Shown here: piece by piece, positions 54,556 through 62,401 of the stretch
How positions within the stretch are numbered: position 1 is the stretch's first letter
Layout: every line of letters starts with the position of its first letter
Origin: Robiginitalea sp.
GTDB taxonomy: Bacteria > Bacteroidota > Bacteroidia > Flavobacteriales > Flavobacteriaceae
Direction: 5' to 3'
Assembly: GCA_024638915.1 (NCBI GenBank)
Contig: JAHEJJ010000010.1
Location: 1 to 64,000 of the forward strand
DNA length: 64,000 bases
Translations under genes and position numbers: made by a program
The notes under the pieces: model-generated
Told to the model about the DNA's origin: nothing
Databases searched by the model: none
Seen by the model: only the letters and a program-made list of their open reading frames with translations

Positions 54556-55818
54556 CTAGACTTTTTTGCCCTTCATCATTTTATTCCAATACAGGTAGGG
54601 AAGTCCATATTTCTTTAACATCCAGAGTCTCCAGTGTTCTTTGGCGCTATTGAACACCAACATCTGTTTTAATTTTGGATCGGGTGTGAAATTGTTGTTG
54701 TAATCGAACTCCGCAAGCACCATCTTGCCATAACCTGTGATAAGTGGACAAGAAGAATAGCCATCGTATGAGCTGTTTGTAGCTTCCTGGTTCTTGATCA
54801 GTTTTGAAATATTATCGACAACAATAGGTACCTGTTTTCGTATTGCGGCTCCGGTTTTGGCCGTCGGTAATGCAGCAACGTCACCCAGACTAAAGATATT
54901 CGGGTACTTATTATGCTGCATGGAATAATGGTCCACATCTACCCAGCCTCCTTCGTTGACCAGGTCTGAGTTTACAATAAAGTCCGGGGCCTTTTGTGGC
55001 GGAGCGAGGTGCAACATGTCGAATGGGATCGCTCGTACATTATCTTCAAGAGCTTGTTCTGACAAGGTATTTCCACTTTTTACTTCCTTGAACTTGTCTT
55101 CCGGGGCGGTATATCGAAAGTAAGCGATTCGTTTGTCTGGATCTATTTTAAAAGGAGCATAGTACGGTTTGAAATGCATTCCATACCTCTTCAATACCTT
55201 GGTAAGTGTTTCCTTGATTTCTTTCACACCAAAAATGACCGTTCCAGGGGTGGCAAAAATAACGTTGGTCTTGTTGGCAAGTCCGTTTTTCCTAAAATAA
55301 TCGGCTGAAAGGTAAGCGGTTTTCTGGGGAGCTCCACCACACTTAATCGGTGTGGTAGGCTGTGTGAATAGCGCATTGCCCCCATTAAAATTTTTCAGGA
55401 TTTCCCAGGTCTTTTCCGGATCGGTATAATTACTGCAAACTATTCCTTTCTCGAGAGCCTCTGGTAAGCCTTCGATCAGCTCTGGTGCCATCACCAGACC
55501 AGGTGCTACCACCAGGTAATCGTACCCGATGTCTCCGCTGTTTTGAGTAGTAACCACGTTGTTTGGGGCATCAAAACCTGTGGCATAATCTTTAATCCAA
55601 TCAACACCATCTGGAATAATCTTAGCCATGGGGCGCGCGGTTTTTTTATAGTCAAAGGTCCCGGCACCTACTAACGTCCAAGCGGGCTGATAATAGTGTG
55701 TGTCAGCAGGTTCTATAATAGCCAGATCGTAATTCTTGTCCAAACGCTTTAGTTGCGCGGCGGTCATTATTCCAGCGGTACCCCCGCCTATAATGAGGAT
55801 CTGATAATGCGATTTCAT
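54556..55818 (-). CDS. sqr: Sulfide:quinone oxidoreductase
   Basis: 420 residues. FAD motif GGGTAGIMTAAQL at 11-23. Three cysteines at 128, 160 and 357 match the catalytic set of SQR; the 32-residue spacing of the first two equals that of the Aquifex enzyme. IKCGGAPQKTAYLSADYFRK around Cys160 and SSCPLITGYGKMVLAEFDYN around Cys357 are family signatures, and IFSLGDVAALPTAKTGAAIR closes the FAD site. No signal peptide: a monotopic inner-membrane protein. It oxidises sulfide to a persulfide or polysulfide and reduces quinone. Divergent from the sulfite oxidase gene with a shared operator. Confidence 0.92.
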   Translation of the reverse strand: MKSHYQILIIGGGTAGIMTAAQLKRLDKNYDLAIIEPADTHYYQPAWTLVGAGTFDYKKTARPMAKIIPDGVDWIKDYATGFDAPNNVVTTQNSGDIGYDYLVVAPGLVMAPELIEGLPEALEKGIVCSNYTDPEKTWEILKNFNGGNALFTQPTTPIKCGGAPQKTAYLSADYFRKNGLANKTNVIFATPGTVIFGVKEIKETLTKVLKRYGMHFKPYYAPFKIDPDKRIAYFRYTAPEDKFKEVKSGNTLSEQALEDNVRAIPFDMLHLAPPQKAPDFIVNSDLVNEGGWVDVDHYSMQHNKYPNIFSLGDVAALPTAKTGAAIRKQVPIVVDNISKLIKNQEATNSSYDGYSSCPLITGYGKMVLAEFDYNNNFTPDPKLKQMLVFNSAKEHWRLWMLKKYGLPYLYWNKMMKGKKV

Positions 55819-55842
55819 TTTAAGTTGTTTTAGTGATCGGTA

Positions 55843-55886
55843 TAAAATTAAGCAAGGAATACCATAGTAAGGGTAACAAAAGTTAC
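55843..55886 (-). promoter_or_regulatory. SQR promoter with upstream GTAAC-N4-GTTAC operator
   Basis: The palindrome GTAACAAAAGTTAC is at 55873-55886. Read on the minus strand, the -7-like element TAATTTTA (55850-55843) follows it after 22 nt. The palindrome centre is therefore about 41 nt before the expected transcription start, the class II activator position. On the plus strand a TATTTTAG element at 55910-55917 sits 23 nt from the other side, towards the sulfite oxidase gene, so one operator may serve both directions. Confidence 0.6.
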
Positions 55887-55940
55887 GTGTTTATCCTTTC
55901 AGATTTGATTATTTTAGTGGAATCAGGAAAATAGCTATTT

Positions 55941-57161
55941 GTGGAAAGACGAAAGTTTGTTAAAAGAAGTGTTCTGGGTTCGCTTACGGCAGCTTTGGGA
56001 ATGGACATTGTATTTGGATGGAAGATACCGGCAGGTTATACCCCGCTGGTCTTTCAGGATCCGGATCCCTATTCCATGTTTGGCAAGGACAAACAGATGG
56101 TGTTGCTCAATGACCGGCCATGGAATATGGAGGCTCAGGCTCATCTTTTAGACGATCCTGTCACGCCGGATAAATTTATGTTCATACGAAATAATGGTCT
56201 GGTACCTGAAGAGATCGATGTGGACAGCTGGACCCTTACCATCGATGGTGAGGCTGTACGGCAAAAAAAGGTCTATACCCTGAAGGATCTTAAATCCAGA
56301 TTTCCGGTTCATAGCTACCAGCTAACACTTGAATGCGGGGGTAATGGCCGGAGCGAATTCGACCCTGCTGCCAAAGGGAACCAATGGACGGTGGGTGCCG
56401 TCTCTTGTGCGGAATGGACGGGCATACGTTTAGGAGATCTCCTGGAAGAGGTAGGAATAAAAAATGAAGCCGTATATGTGGGTTATCATGCCGCTGATAT
56501 TCATCTGAGTCGGGATCCCAGCAAAGAACCGATATCGAGGGGCATACCCATCGCCAAAGCCATGCAAAAAGAAACACTGTTAGCCTTTGCCATGAATGGA
56601 AGGGATATTCCTATGGTACACGGACATCCTCTGCGCCTTATCGCCGGGGGCTGGCCGGCATCGGCCTCAGGTAAATGGCTCAACCGACTGAGTATTCGCG
56701 ATCAGGTCCACGACGGAGCCAAAATGACCGGAACCTCATACAGGGTCCCTTGTAATACCGTAGCACCCGGGGAAAAGGTAAAGGATGAAGATATGTGCAT
56801 AATAGAATCGATGCCCGTAAAATCACTGATTACCCATCCAAAATCCGGAGCAGTAATTAGCAATGGTAAGTCTCTTAAAATAAGGGGGCACGCCTGGGCC
56901 GGGGAATTGGAAGTGACCAAAATGGAATATTCTATTGATTTTGGATCCACCTGGACCTCATGCACTATAAATCAACCGCCCAATCGATTGGCATGGCAAC
57001 GGTTTGAAGCTAATGTAGCTTTTCCGAAAAAGGGATATTATGAAATTTGGAGTCGTGCCACCGATTCCAATGGTGTGAGCCAGCCCATGGTGCTGCCAGG
57101 CTGGAATCCGAAAGGATATTTGAATAATGCCTGCCACCGGATTGCCGTGAAAGTTTCTTAA
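55941..57161 (+). CDS. Molybdenum sulfite oxidase, Tat-exported (SorA/SorT-like)
   Basis: 406 residues from a GTG start. Tat signal (MERRKFVKRSVLGSLTAAL). Molybdopterin domain with the Mo ligand Cys132 in LECGGNGRSEF, TVGAVSCAEWTGIRL, SRGIPIAKAMQKETLLAFAM, and MVHGHPLRLIAGGWPASASG for cofactor and sulfite binding. The Mo-co dimerisation domain at about 290-400 (SLKIRGHAWAGELEVTKMEY) has an immunoglobulin-like fold. It oxidises sulfite to sulfate in the periplasm. The next gene, a monohaem cytochrome c, begins 3 nt after its stop and is the likely electron acceptor. Confidence 0.9.
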   Translation: MERRKFVKRSVLGSLTAALGMDIVFGWKIPAGYTPLVFQDPDPYSMFGKDKQMVLLNDRPWNMEAQAHLLDDPVTPDKFMFIRNNGLVPEEIDVDSWTLTIDGEAVRQKKVYTLKDLKSRFPVHSYQLTLECGGNGRSEFDPAAKGNQWTVGAVSCAEWTGIRLGDLLEEVGIKNEAVYVGYHAADIHLSRDPSKEPISRGIPIAKAMQKETLLAFAMNGRDIPMVHGHPLRLIAGGWPASASGKWLNRLSIRDQVHDGAKMTGTSYRVPCNTVAPGEKVKDEDMCIIESMPVKSLITHPKSGAVISNGKSLKIRGHAWAGELEVTKMEYSIDFGSTWTSCTINQPPNRLAWQRFEANVAFPKKGYYEIWSRATDSNGVSQPMVLPGWNPKGYLNNACHRIAVKVS

Positions 57162-57164
57162 GCG

Positions 57165-57650
57165 ATGGAAGATTACAGCAAATTTAAACAGCAAGCCCGG
57201 GCCATTTATAGGCTGATGTTGCTGGTACTGTTTTTTATGGCCATCACTGCAGCCGGTGTAGTCTATCTGGTTTCCAATCCCGATCTAAGCAGTTTCCGGT
57301 CTGGCTCTGCCGACATGGAATATGTTGAAATAAAAGAGGTTGAAGAAGACGATTTTGACAAAATCGTGAATGGAATACATCAGAGAACTGGTCTGGTTGA
57401 GGCCGAAGGGCTTATGGCAGTGGTTAATAATTGTACAAATTGTCATTCGGCTTTGCTGATCACTCAGAATAGAATGAACCACGAGCGTTGGCTAACGACA
57501 ATCCGGTGGATGCAGGAAACACAGAATTTGTGGGATTTGGGAAAGAATGAAGAAATTATCATCAACTATCTCGTATCGAATTACCCACCTGAAAAAAAGG
57601 GCCGTCGAGCGAGTTTGAAGGATATCGAATGGTATGAATACCAGGAATAA
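57165..57650 (+). CDS. Membrane-anchored monohaem cytochrome c, SorB-like
   Basis: 161 residues. One membrane helix near the N-terminus (RLMLLVLFFMAITAAGVVYL) anchors it with the rest in the periplasm. Haem site CTNCH at 90-94 (VVNNCTNCHSALL), with Met104 in the following helix as a possible distal ligand. The rest resembles the small cytochrome that accepts electrons from sulfite dehydrogenases. Position directly after the sulfite oxidase gene supports that pairing. The start of the next rhodanese gene overlaps its last 17 nt. Confidence 0.85.
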   Translation: MEDYSKFKQQARAIYRLMLLVLFFMAITAAGVVYLVSNPDLSSFRSGSADMEYVEIKEVEEDDFDKIVNGIHQRTGLVEAEGLMAVVNNCTNCHSALLITQNRMNHERWLTTIRWMQETQNLWDLGKNEEIIINYLVSNYPPEKKGRRASLKDIEWYEYQE

Positions 57651-58587
57651 AATAGCATTATTGTTAATAGTTCTGTCTTTTCTTAGTTGTAGGGAAAGGC
57701 AGCAAGGTATCATCGATACGGAGATTAGCCGGCATGCGCCATTGATCGAGGTCGAGCAATTGCAAGGGAGAATGGGTGAGGCAGGCTTGATGATCATCGA
57801 TATGAGAAAGCCCCAATACTACGAACAGGGGCATATTGAAGGAGCGGTGAATGTCTGGCGCGATCAGCTCGAAGATAGCAGTTACCCTTACGGAGGAATG
57901 ATGGCCACCAAAGAATCGGTTGAAAGGCTTTTAAGCCGTTTGGGAATTAGCAATAGACATACGTTGGTAATCTACGATGACCGAGGCTGTCCGGATGCGG
58001 CACGCTTGTGGTGGTTGCTAAAATTCTATAATTTTGAGCGGGTTTCGTTGCTTAATGGGGGCCTTGAAGCATGGCAGGGATCGGGCTTGAAACTCAGCAG
58101 AGATGCGGTCCGCTACACCCCAACAAGTTTTAAGTTTACGGATTACAGTAATATGCATATCTGGATCGATAAAGAAAGCCTAATAGCTGATATAAATGAT
58201 CAAAAAAGCAATATGATCCTTATCGACTCAAGAACAAAGGATGAATTCCTGGGAAGTACCCATAAAGCCGGGGCAAAAAAGGCCGGGCGCATACCTGGCA
58301 GTCTCCATATTGACTGGGCTGAAGCCGTAGACTTCAAGAATCACAAAAGGATCAAACCTGCTGAACAGCTTAGAAAAATCTATCATAAATACGGAGTAAC
58401 TGAAATAGATACCATAGTAGTTTACTGTCATTCAGGGTCGCGTTCTGCACTAACCACGTTTGTGCTAAGCGAAATTTTAGGATATCCTAATGTCAGGAAT
58501 TATGATGGATCCTGGACGGAGTGGAGTTATTTTGATCATTTACCATATCATCAAGACAGCCTGATAAAAAAAAATCACTATGAATAA
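57634..58587 (+). CDS. Two-domain sulfurtransferase (rhodanese), lipoprotein
   Basis: 317 residues. Lipoprotein signal ending SFLSC (Cys19). Two rhodanese domains, residues 35-155 and 175-315. The second has the active-site loop VVYCHSGSRS with Cys265. The first has YDDRGCPDAAR, where Asp replaces the catalytic Cys at the equivalent loop, so it is probably structural, as in most tandem rhodaneses. Likely role: periplasmic sulfane transfer, for example making thiosulfate from sulfite and persulfide. It overlaps the sterol-desaturase-like gene by 8 nt. Confidence 0.88.
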   Translation: MNTRNKIALLLIVLSFLSCRERQQGIIDTEISRHAPLIEVEQLQGRMGEAGLMIIDMRKPQYYEQGHIEGAVNVWRDQLEDSSYPYGGMMATKESVERLLSRLGISNRHTLVIYDDRGCPDAARLWWLLKFYNFERVSLLNGGLEAWQGSGLKLSRDAVRYTPTSFKFTDYSNMHIWIDKESLIADINDQKSNMILIDSRTKDEFLGSTHKAGAKKAGRIPGSLHIDWAEAVDFKNHKRIKPAEQLRKIYHKYGVTEIDTIVVYCHSGSRSALTTFVLSEILGYPNVRNYDGSWTEWSYFDHLPYHQDSLIKKNHYE

Positions 58588-59455
58588 ATACTTAGAAGCT
58601 TTTGCCGATGCTTTTTTAGGAAGCGTGGAATGGACCTGGAGGTCTATTCTTTTTGAGGTTCCCTGGTACACCAATTATTTCTGGGGACTTATTGCCATTT
58701 CCCTGCTGGTCTGGTTGCTTGAGATCATTTTCCCATGGAGAAAGAATCAGTCGATTTTCAGACGTGATTTCTGGCTCGACGCATTTTATATGTTTTTTAA
58801 TTTCTTCATGTTTTCCATTGCGATCAGCGGGTTTTACAAAGTACTTGAACTGATTTTTACCAATTTTGGCATCAACGCAAAAAGCCTTGCTGTTATAGAT
58901 CTGGCTACTCTCCCTACCTGGGTGCAATTGCTGTTGTTCTTTATTATACTGGACTTTGTTCAGTGGTTTACACATATTTTACTACACAAGTATAAGGTCC
59001 TTTGGAATTTTCACAAGGTTCATCACTCGGTCAAGGAAATGGGTTTCGCGGCCCACCTTAGATATCACTGGATGGAAAACATCTTTTATAAACCTTTAAA
59101 GGTATTCGGGGTGATGATACTGGGCGGTTTTGAACCCGAACAAGCCTATGTGGTCCATTTTGTGGCCATTGCCATTGGCCATTTTAATCATTCTAACATT
59201 AAGATCACCTGGGGGCCGCTAAAATATATTTTTAACAACCCTGTGATGCATTTATATCACCACTCCTACATTCTGCCCAAGGGATCGTATGGGGTTAACT
59301 TTGGTATTAGTTTGAGTCTGTGGGACTATATATTCAAAACAAATTATATACCTGAAGACAGCGGCACCATAGAACTGGGGTTCCCTGGTGACGAAAGATT
59401 TCCACAAGACTTCCTGCACCAGAACATATATGGTTTCCGCAAGGAAAAAGATTAA
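58580..59455 (+). CDS. Sterol desaturase/fatty acid hydroxylase superfamily membrane protein
   Basis: 291 residues with four or more membrane helices (WGLIAISLLVWLLEIIF; FMFFNFFMFSIAISG; LLLFFIILDFVQWFTHILLH). The di-iron histidine clusters are present: HILLHKYKVLWNFHKVHHSV supplies HxxxH and HxxHH, and LYHHSY another HH pair, as in the PF04116 family. Substrate unknown. It is the fourth gene of the sulfite oxidase operon by overlap (8 nt), which is unusual for a lipid enzyme and suggests a link to the redox chain or membrane. Confidence 0.85.
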   Translation: MNKYLEAFADAFLGSVEWTWRSILFEVPWYTNYFWGLIAISLLVWLLEIIFPWRKNQSIFRRDFWLDAFYMFFNFFMFSIAISGFYKVLELIFTNFGINAKSLAVIDLATLPTWVQLLLFFIILDFVQWFTHILLHKYKVLWNFHKVHHSVKEMGFAAHLRYHWMENIFYKPLKVFGVMILGGFEPEQAYVVHFVAIAIGHFNHSNIKITWGPLKYIFNNPVMHLYHHSYILPKGSYGVNFGISLSLWDYIFKTNYIPEDSGTIELGFPGDERFPQDFLHQNIYGFRKEKD

Positions 59456-59480
59456 CCAAAAGATAGGATTCCAAGCGTGG

Positions 59481-60161
59481 TTAGCTCAGGATAAAATCGG
59501 CGGCCATTTGTGCGTGCAAATGAGTGGTAGGGATCAACGGCACCGTTGTGTCTTCCTGAGATATGAGTATGGGCAATTCTGTACATCCGAGAATAACCCC
59601 TTCGGCCCCTCTTTCTTTTAGCAACTCGATCTGCCTGAGATAAAATTCCCTGGCTTCATCAGAGAATATACCACGGGTAAGCTCCTTTGATACAAAAAAG
59701 TGAGACCTGGCGATCCCCATCGCTTCTGGTATAAGGGTTTTGATCTTGTAATGAGACTCAAGGTAGGAGGGTATAAACTCTCCTGTCATGGTAGGTTTAT
59801 TTCCCAACAGGCCTAAGATCTTTAGATCATTCCCCGAGGCCGATCTACCGATGGCATCGGCGATATGCAAAATGGGAATATCGATCAGTGGTTGAACGTG
59901 TTGATATACCGTGTGGGGAGTGTTCGCGCAGATTACAATGGCCTGGGCTCCTGCTTTTTGTAATATTCGGGACACCTCAAGGTATTTCCTGTTGATCTTT
60001 TCCCAGTCTTGTGATCTCATGATCTCGATGTTCAGACTGTAGAGTATAAGTGGTGGATTCCCTTCTGTACCTATCTTTTCTGAGACCAGACTATTGATCA
60101 GGCGATAATAGTCGAGCGTAGAATGCCATGAAGTTCCTCCTATGAGTCCTATCGTTTTCAT
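59481..60161 (-). CDS. Aspartate/glutamate racemase family protein
   Basis: 226 residues. Active-site cysteines Cys78 (VICANTPH) and Cys193 (LGCTELPIL) occupy the two-base positions of the Asp/Glu racemase fold. Start motif KTIGLIGGTSWHSTLDYY is typical. PLIDIPILHIADAIG and LGLLGNKPTMTGEFI complete the core. It may racemise aspartate or another amino acid in the cytoplasm. A link to the surrounding sulfur genes is not evident. Convergent with the desaturase gene. Confidence 0.88.
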   Translation of the reverse strand: MKTIGLIGGTSWHSTLDYYRLINSLVSEKIGTEGNPPLILYSLNIEIMRSQDWEKINRKYLEVSRILQKAGAQAIVICANTPHTVYQHVQPLIDIPILHIADAIGRSASGNDLKILGLLGNKPTMTGEFIPSYLESHYKIKTLIPEAMGIARSHFFVSKELTRGIFSDEAREFYLRQIELLKERGAEGVILGCTELPILISQEDTTVPLIPTTHLHAQMAADFILS

Positions 60162-60233
60162 TAAATCAAAAGTTCGCTTACCAAGTCATCTCAACATTAT
60201 TTTAAGGATCGGTCCATTAATTTAAAAGATCTA

Positions 60234-60578
60234 CTAGCGCCAGTTCAGGATTCCTCCTTTAAGATCATAGATTTTTTTGAAGCCCATATCGATCAGCTTC
60301 CGAGCGGCCTTGGCACTCCTGGCCCCTGAACGGCAGTAGATATATACCGGTTTTTCCTTGTCAAGTACCTCAAAACCCTCCACAAATTGTTTGCTTTTGT
60401 GGTAATCTATATTTCTGGCATTCCCGAGATGACCACTTCGGTATTCCCGGGGCGTTCTCACATCGACCAATTGTACATCTTTATTAATTACTGCCTCCTT
60501 GTATTCTGTGACGTCCAATACCACAAATTCTTCAACTTGTTGTTTTTGGGGACTGAAAAAAGAATTGAAAAAAGTCAT
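60234..60578 (-). CDS. Single-domain rhodanese
   Basis: 114 residues. Rhodanese core with Cys82 in the active-site loop YIYCRSGARSAKAARKL, DVRTPREYRSGHLGNARNID at the second strand, and GFKKIYDLKGGILNW at the end. It has no strong signal peptide, although the N-terminus MTFFNSFFS is weakly hydrophobic. It lies 89 nt after the persulfide dioxygenase gene and probably works with it in persulfide handling. Confidence 0.9.
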   Translation of the reverse strand: MTFFNSFFSPQKQQVEEFVVLDVTEYKEAVINKDVQLVDVRTPREYRSGHLGNARNIDYHKSKQFVEGFEVLDKEKPVYIYCRSGARSAKAARKLIDMGFKKIYDLKGGILNWR

Positions 60579-60598
60579 CTCTTAAAAAATTTAAAATT

Positions 60599-60634
60599 GG
60601 AAGGCGATGATAATTTACCTTTATCATCACCTCC
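60599..60634 (-). terminator. Hairpin between the persulfide dioxygenase and rhodanese genes
   Basis: Minus-strand GGAGGTGATGATAA pairs with TTATCATCGCCTTCC, allowing one G-U pair, around a short loop of AGGTAAA. It is followed by an A/T-rich stretch with a T-run (AATTTTAAATTTTTT). This may attenuate transcription into the downstream rhodanese gene. Confidence 0.55.
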
Positions 60635-60667
60635 CATAACAACCAACTAAAACAATATTAACCAATC

Positions 60668-62086
60668 TTACAACATGGTAGTTGGAGCGATATATTCCGT
60701 TAACTCTACTTTAGTTTCGTCTTTTATACCATTGATTCCATCAGCTATATCAACAAAATTTTCCCAACCTCTAGATTTGAGTATAGATGAGGCAATCATG
60801 CTGCGATAACCACCTTCACAATGGATGTAGAAGGGTTTGTCTTTCGGAAACTGAGCCAGATGCTGGTTCATCTCATTCAATGGTATATTGACTGCACCTA
60901 CAACATGCTCAGAATCGAATTCACTTTTCTTTCTTACATCGAAAACCAATGTGTTTTCTGTTGTAAATATTTTTTCGAATCCCTTTGGAGAAATTTGATT
61001 GACGCGATCTGTTTCCTTTCCGGCTTTTCTCCAGCGCTCATAGCCACCTTCCAGATAACCCAGGGTATTATCGTAGCCCACACGCGACAATCTGGTGATG
61101 GCCTCTTCTTCTTTGCCAGCCTCGGTGATCAACAAAATAGGTTGTTTCACATCGGGTATCATCTCCCCTACCCATTGGGCATATTTTCCTTCTAAAGCTA
61201 TATTTATGCTGTTCGGGACAAATCCTCTGGCGAATACTTTTTCATTCCGTGTATCGAGCATAAGCGCATCTGTTTCATTGGCTGCTGCTTCAAAGGCTTC
61301 TGGCGAAAGAGGTTTTTCACCCCGCTCCATAATAGTATCCAGGCTTTCATATCCCTGAATGTTCATCAGTACATTCTGAGGAAAGTATCCCGGAGGAGTG
61401 GTAAGACCCGTAAGTAATTCCTTAATGAATTCCTCTTTGGTCATGTCTGCGCGCAAGGCGTAGTTTATTTCTTTCTGGTGACCCAAGGTATCCTGTGTTT
61501 GGTCACTCATCATTTTACCGCAGGCCGAACCAGCACCGTGGTTGGGATAGATGATCAAATCATCACTGAGAGGCATAATCCGATTCCTCAGGGAATCAAA
61601 AAGAAGTCCGGCCAGTTTTTCCTCCGTCAAATCTGAAACAACGTGCTGGGCCAGGTCTGGTCGTCCTACATCTCCTATGAAAAGGGTATCTCCTGTGATG
61701 ATACCATGCTCCTCGCCTTTCTCATCGATCAGCAAGTATGTAGTACTCTCCATGGTATGACCGGGAGTATGAATCACCTTAACTTTATAATCTCCTACTT
61801 CGAAAACCTGGTTATCTTCTGCAACTATAGCCTCATATCGAGGCTTGGCCGTCGGACCAAAGACAATTTGTGCCCCGGTCTTCTTTTGGAGATCGAGGTG
61901 TCCACTGACAAAATCGGCATGAAAATGCGTTTCGAATACATATTTAATCCTAGCGTTGTCTTTTTGAGCTCGTTCAATATAAGGTCCTACCTCCCTAAGC
62001 GGATCAAAAATGGCAGCTTCGCCATTGCTTTCGAGGTAATATGCGGCATGTGCTAAACATCCTGTATAAATCTGTTCAATCTTCAT
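60668..62086 (-). CDS. CstB-like persulfide dioxygenase-rhodanese fusion
   Basis: 472 residues in three parts. Residues 1-240: metallo-beta-lactamase domain with the ETHE1-type metal motif HFHADF (His54, His56, Asp58), GHTMESTTYLL and GDTLFIGDVGRPD. About 255-355: a rhodanese fold whose active loop is LLITEAGKEEE, with no Cys, hence inactive. About 365-472: a rhodanese domain with Cys423 in YIHCEGGYRS. This is the arrangement of Staphylococcus aureus CstB, which oxidises persulfides to sulfite and then makes thiosulfate. Cytoplasmic. An upstream GTAAC-N4-GTTAC operator matches that of the SQR gene. Confidence 0.9.
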   Translation of the reverse strand: MKIEQIYTGCLAHAAYYLESNGEAAIFDPLREVGPYIERAQKDNARIKYVFETHFHADFVSGHLDLQKKTGAQIVFGPTAKPRYEAIVAEDNQVFEVGDYKVKVIHTPGHTMESTTYLLIDEKGEEHGIITGDTLFIGDVGRPDLAQHVVSDLTEEKLAGLLFDSLRNRIMPLSDDLIIYPNHGAGSACGKMMSDQTQDTLGHQKEINYALRADMTKEEFIKELLTGLTTPPGYFPQNVLMNIQGYESLDTIMERGEKPLSPEAFEAAANETDALMLDTRNEKVFARGFVPNSINIALEGKYAQWVGEMIPDVKQPILLITEAGKEEEAITRLSRVGYDNTLGYLEGGYERWRKAGKETDRVNQISPKGFEKIFTTENTLVFDVRKKSEFDSEHVVGAVNIPLNEMNQHLAQFPKDKPFYIHCEGGYRSMIASSILKSRGWENFVDIADGINGIKDETKVELTEYIAPTTML

Positions 62087-62401
62087 CTTAAAAAACTTAT
62101 TTGGTTTATAGTGATCATAAAATTATCCCCATTGTCAAAACTATCCCGTAACCTAGGTTACACAGTTCGGTAACACAGCCATAAGGTCGTTTAATAACCA
62201 TCTGATATTGAATCATTTATAAAAGCAGATTCGGGTTGGATATCGTGTTGATCTGAAATATGATTTTTGTCATAATCCGATCATGTTTTGGCTGATAATT
62301 TCGCCTCAGATATTTGTAAAAACCAGCAACATGTGAATACCATTTCACGAAATACCTGCTCTTTTTGGGGTAGGTTTTTTGTTGCATAAATCATAAGACC
62401 T
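62087..62401. other. 315-bp divergent intergenic region between the persulfide dioxygenase and OmpP1 genes
   Basis: It holds the palindromic operator and promoter at 62118-62161 near the minus-strand gene. On the FadL side I see TTTTGG near 62286 and TATTTG near 62309 as a possible but imperfect promoter. No reading frame with coding character is present. Confidence 0.45.
62118..62161 (-). promoter_or_regulatory. Persulfide dioxygenase promoter with GTAAC-N4-GTTAC operator
   Basis: GTAACCTAGGTTAC at 62148-62161 is a perfect 14-bp palindrome. On the minus strand TAATTTTA (62125-62118) follows it after 22 nt, the same sequence and spacing as before the SQR gene; GATCACTA follows both -7 elements. 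The start codon is 31 nt downstream of the -7 element. Confidence 0.6.
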
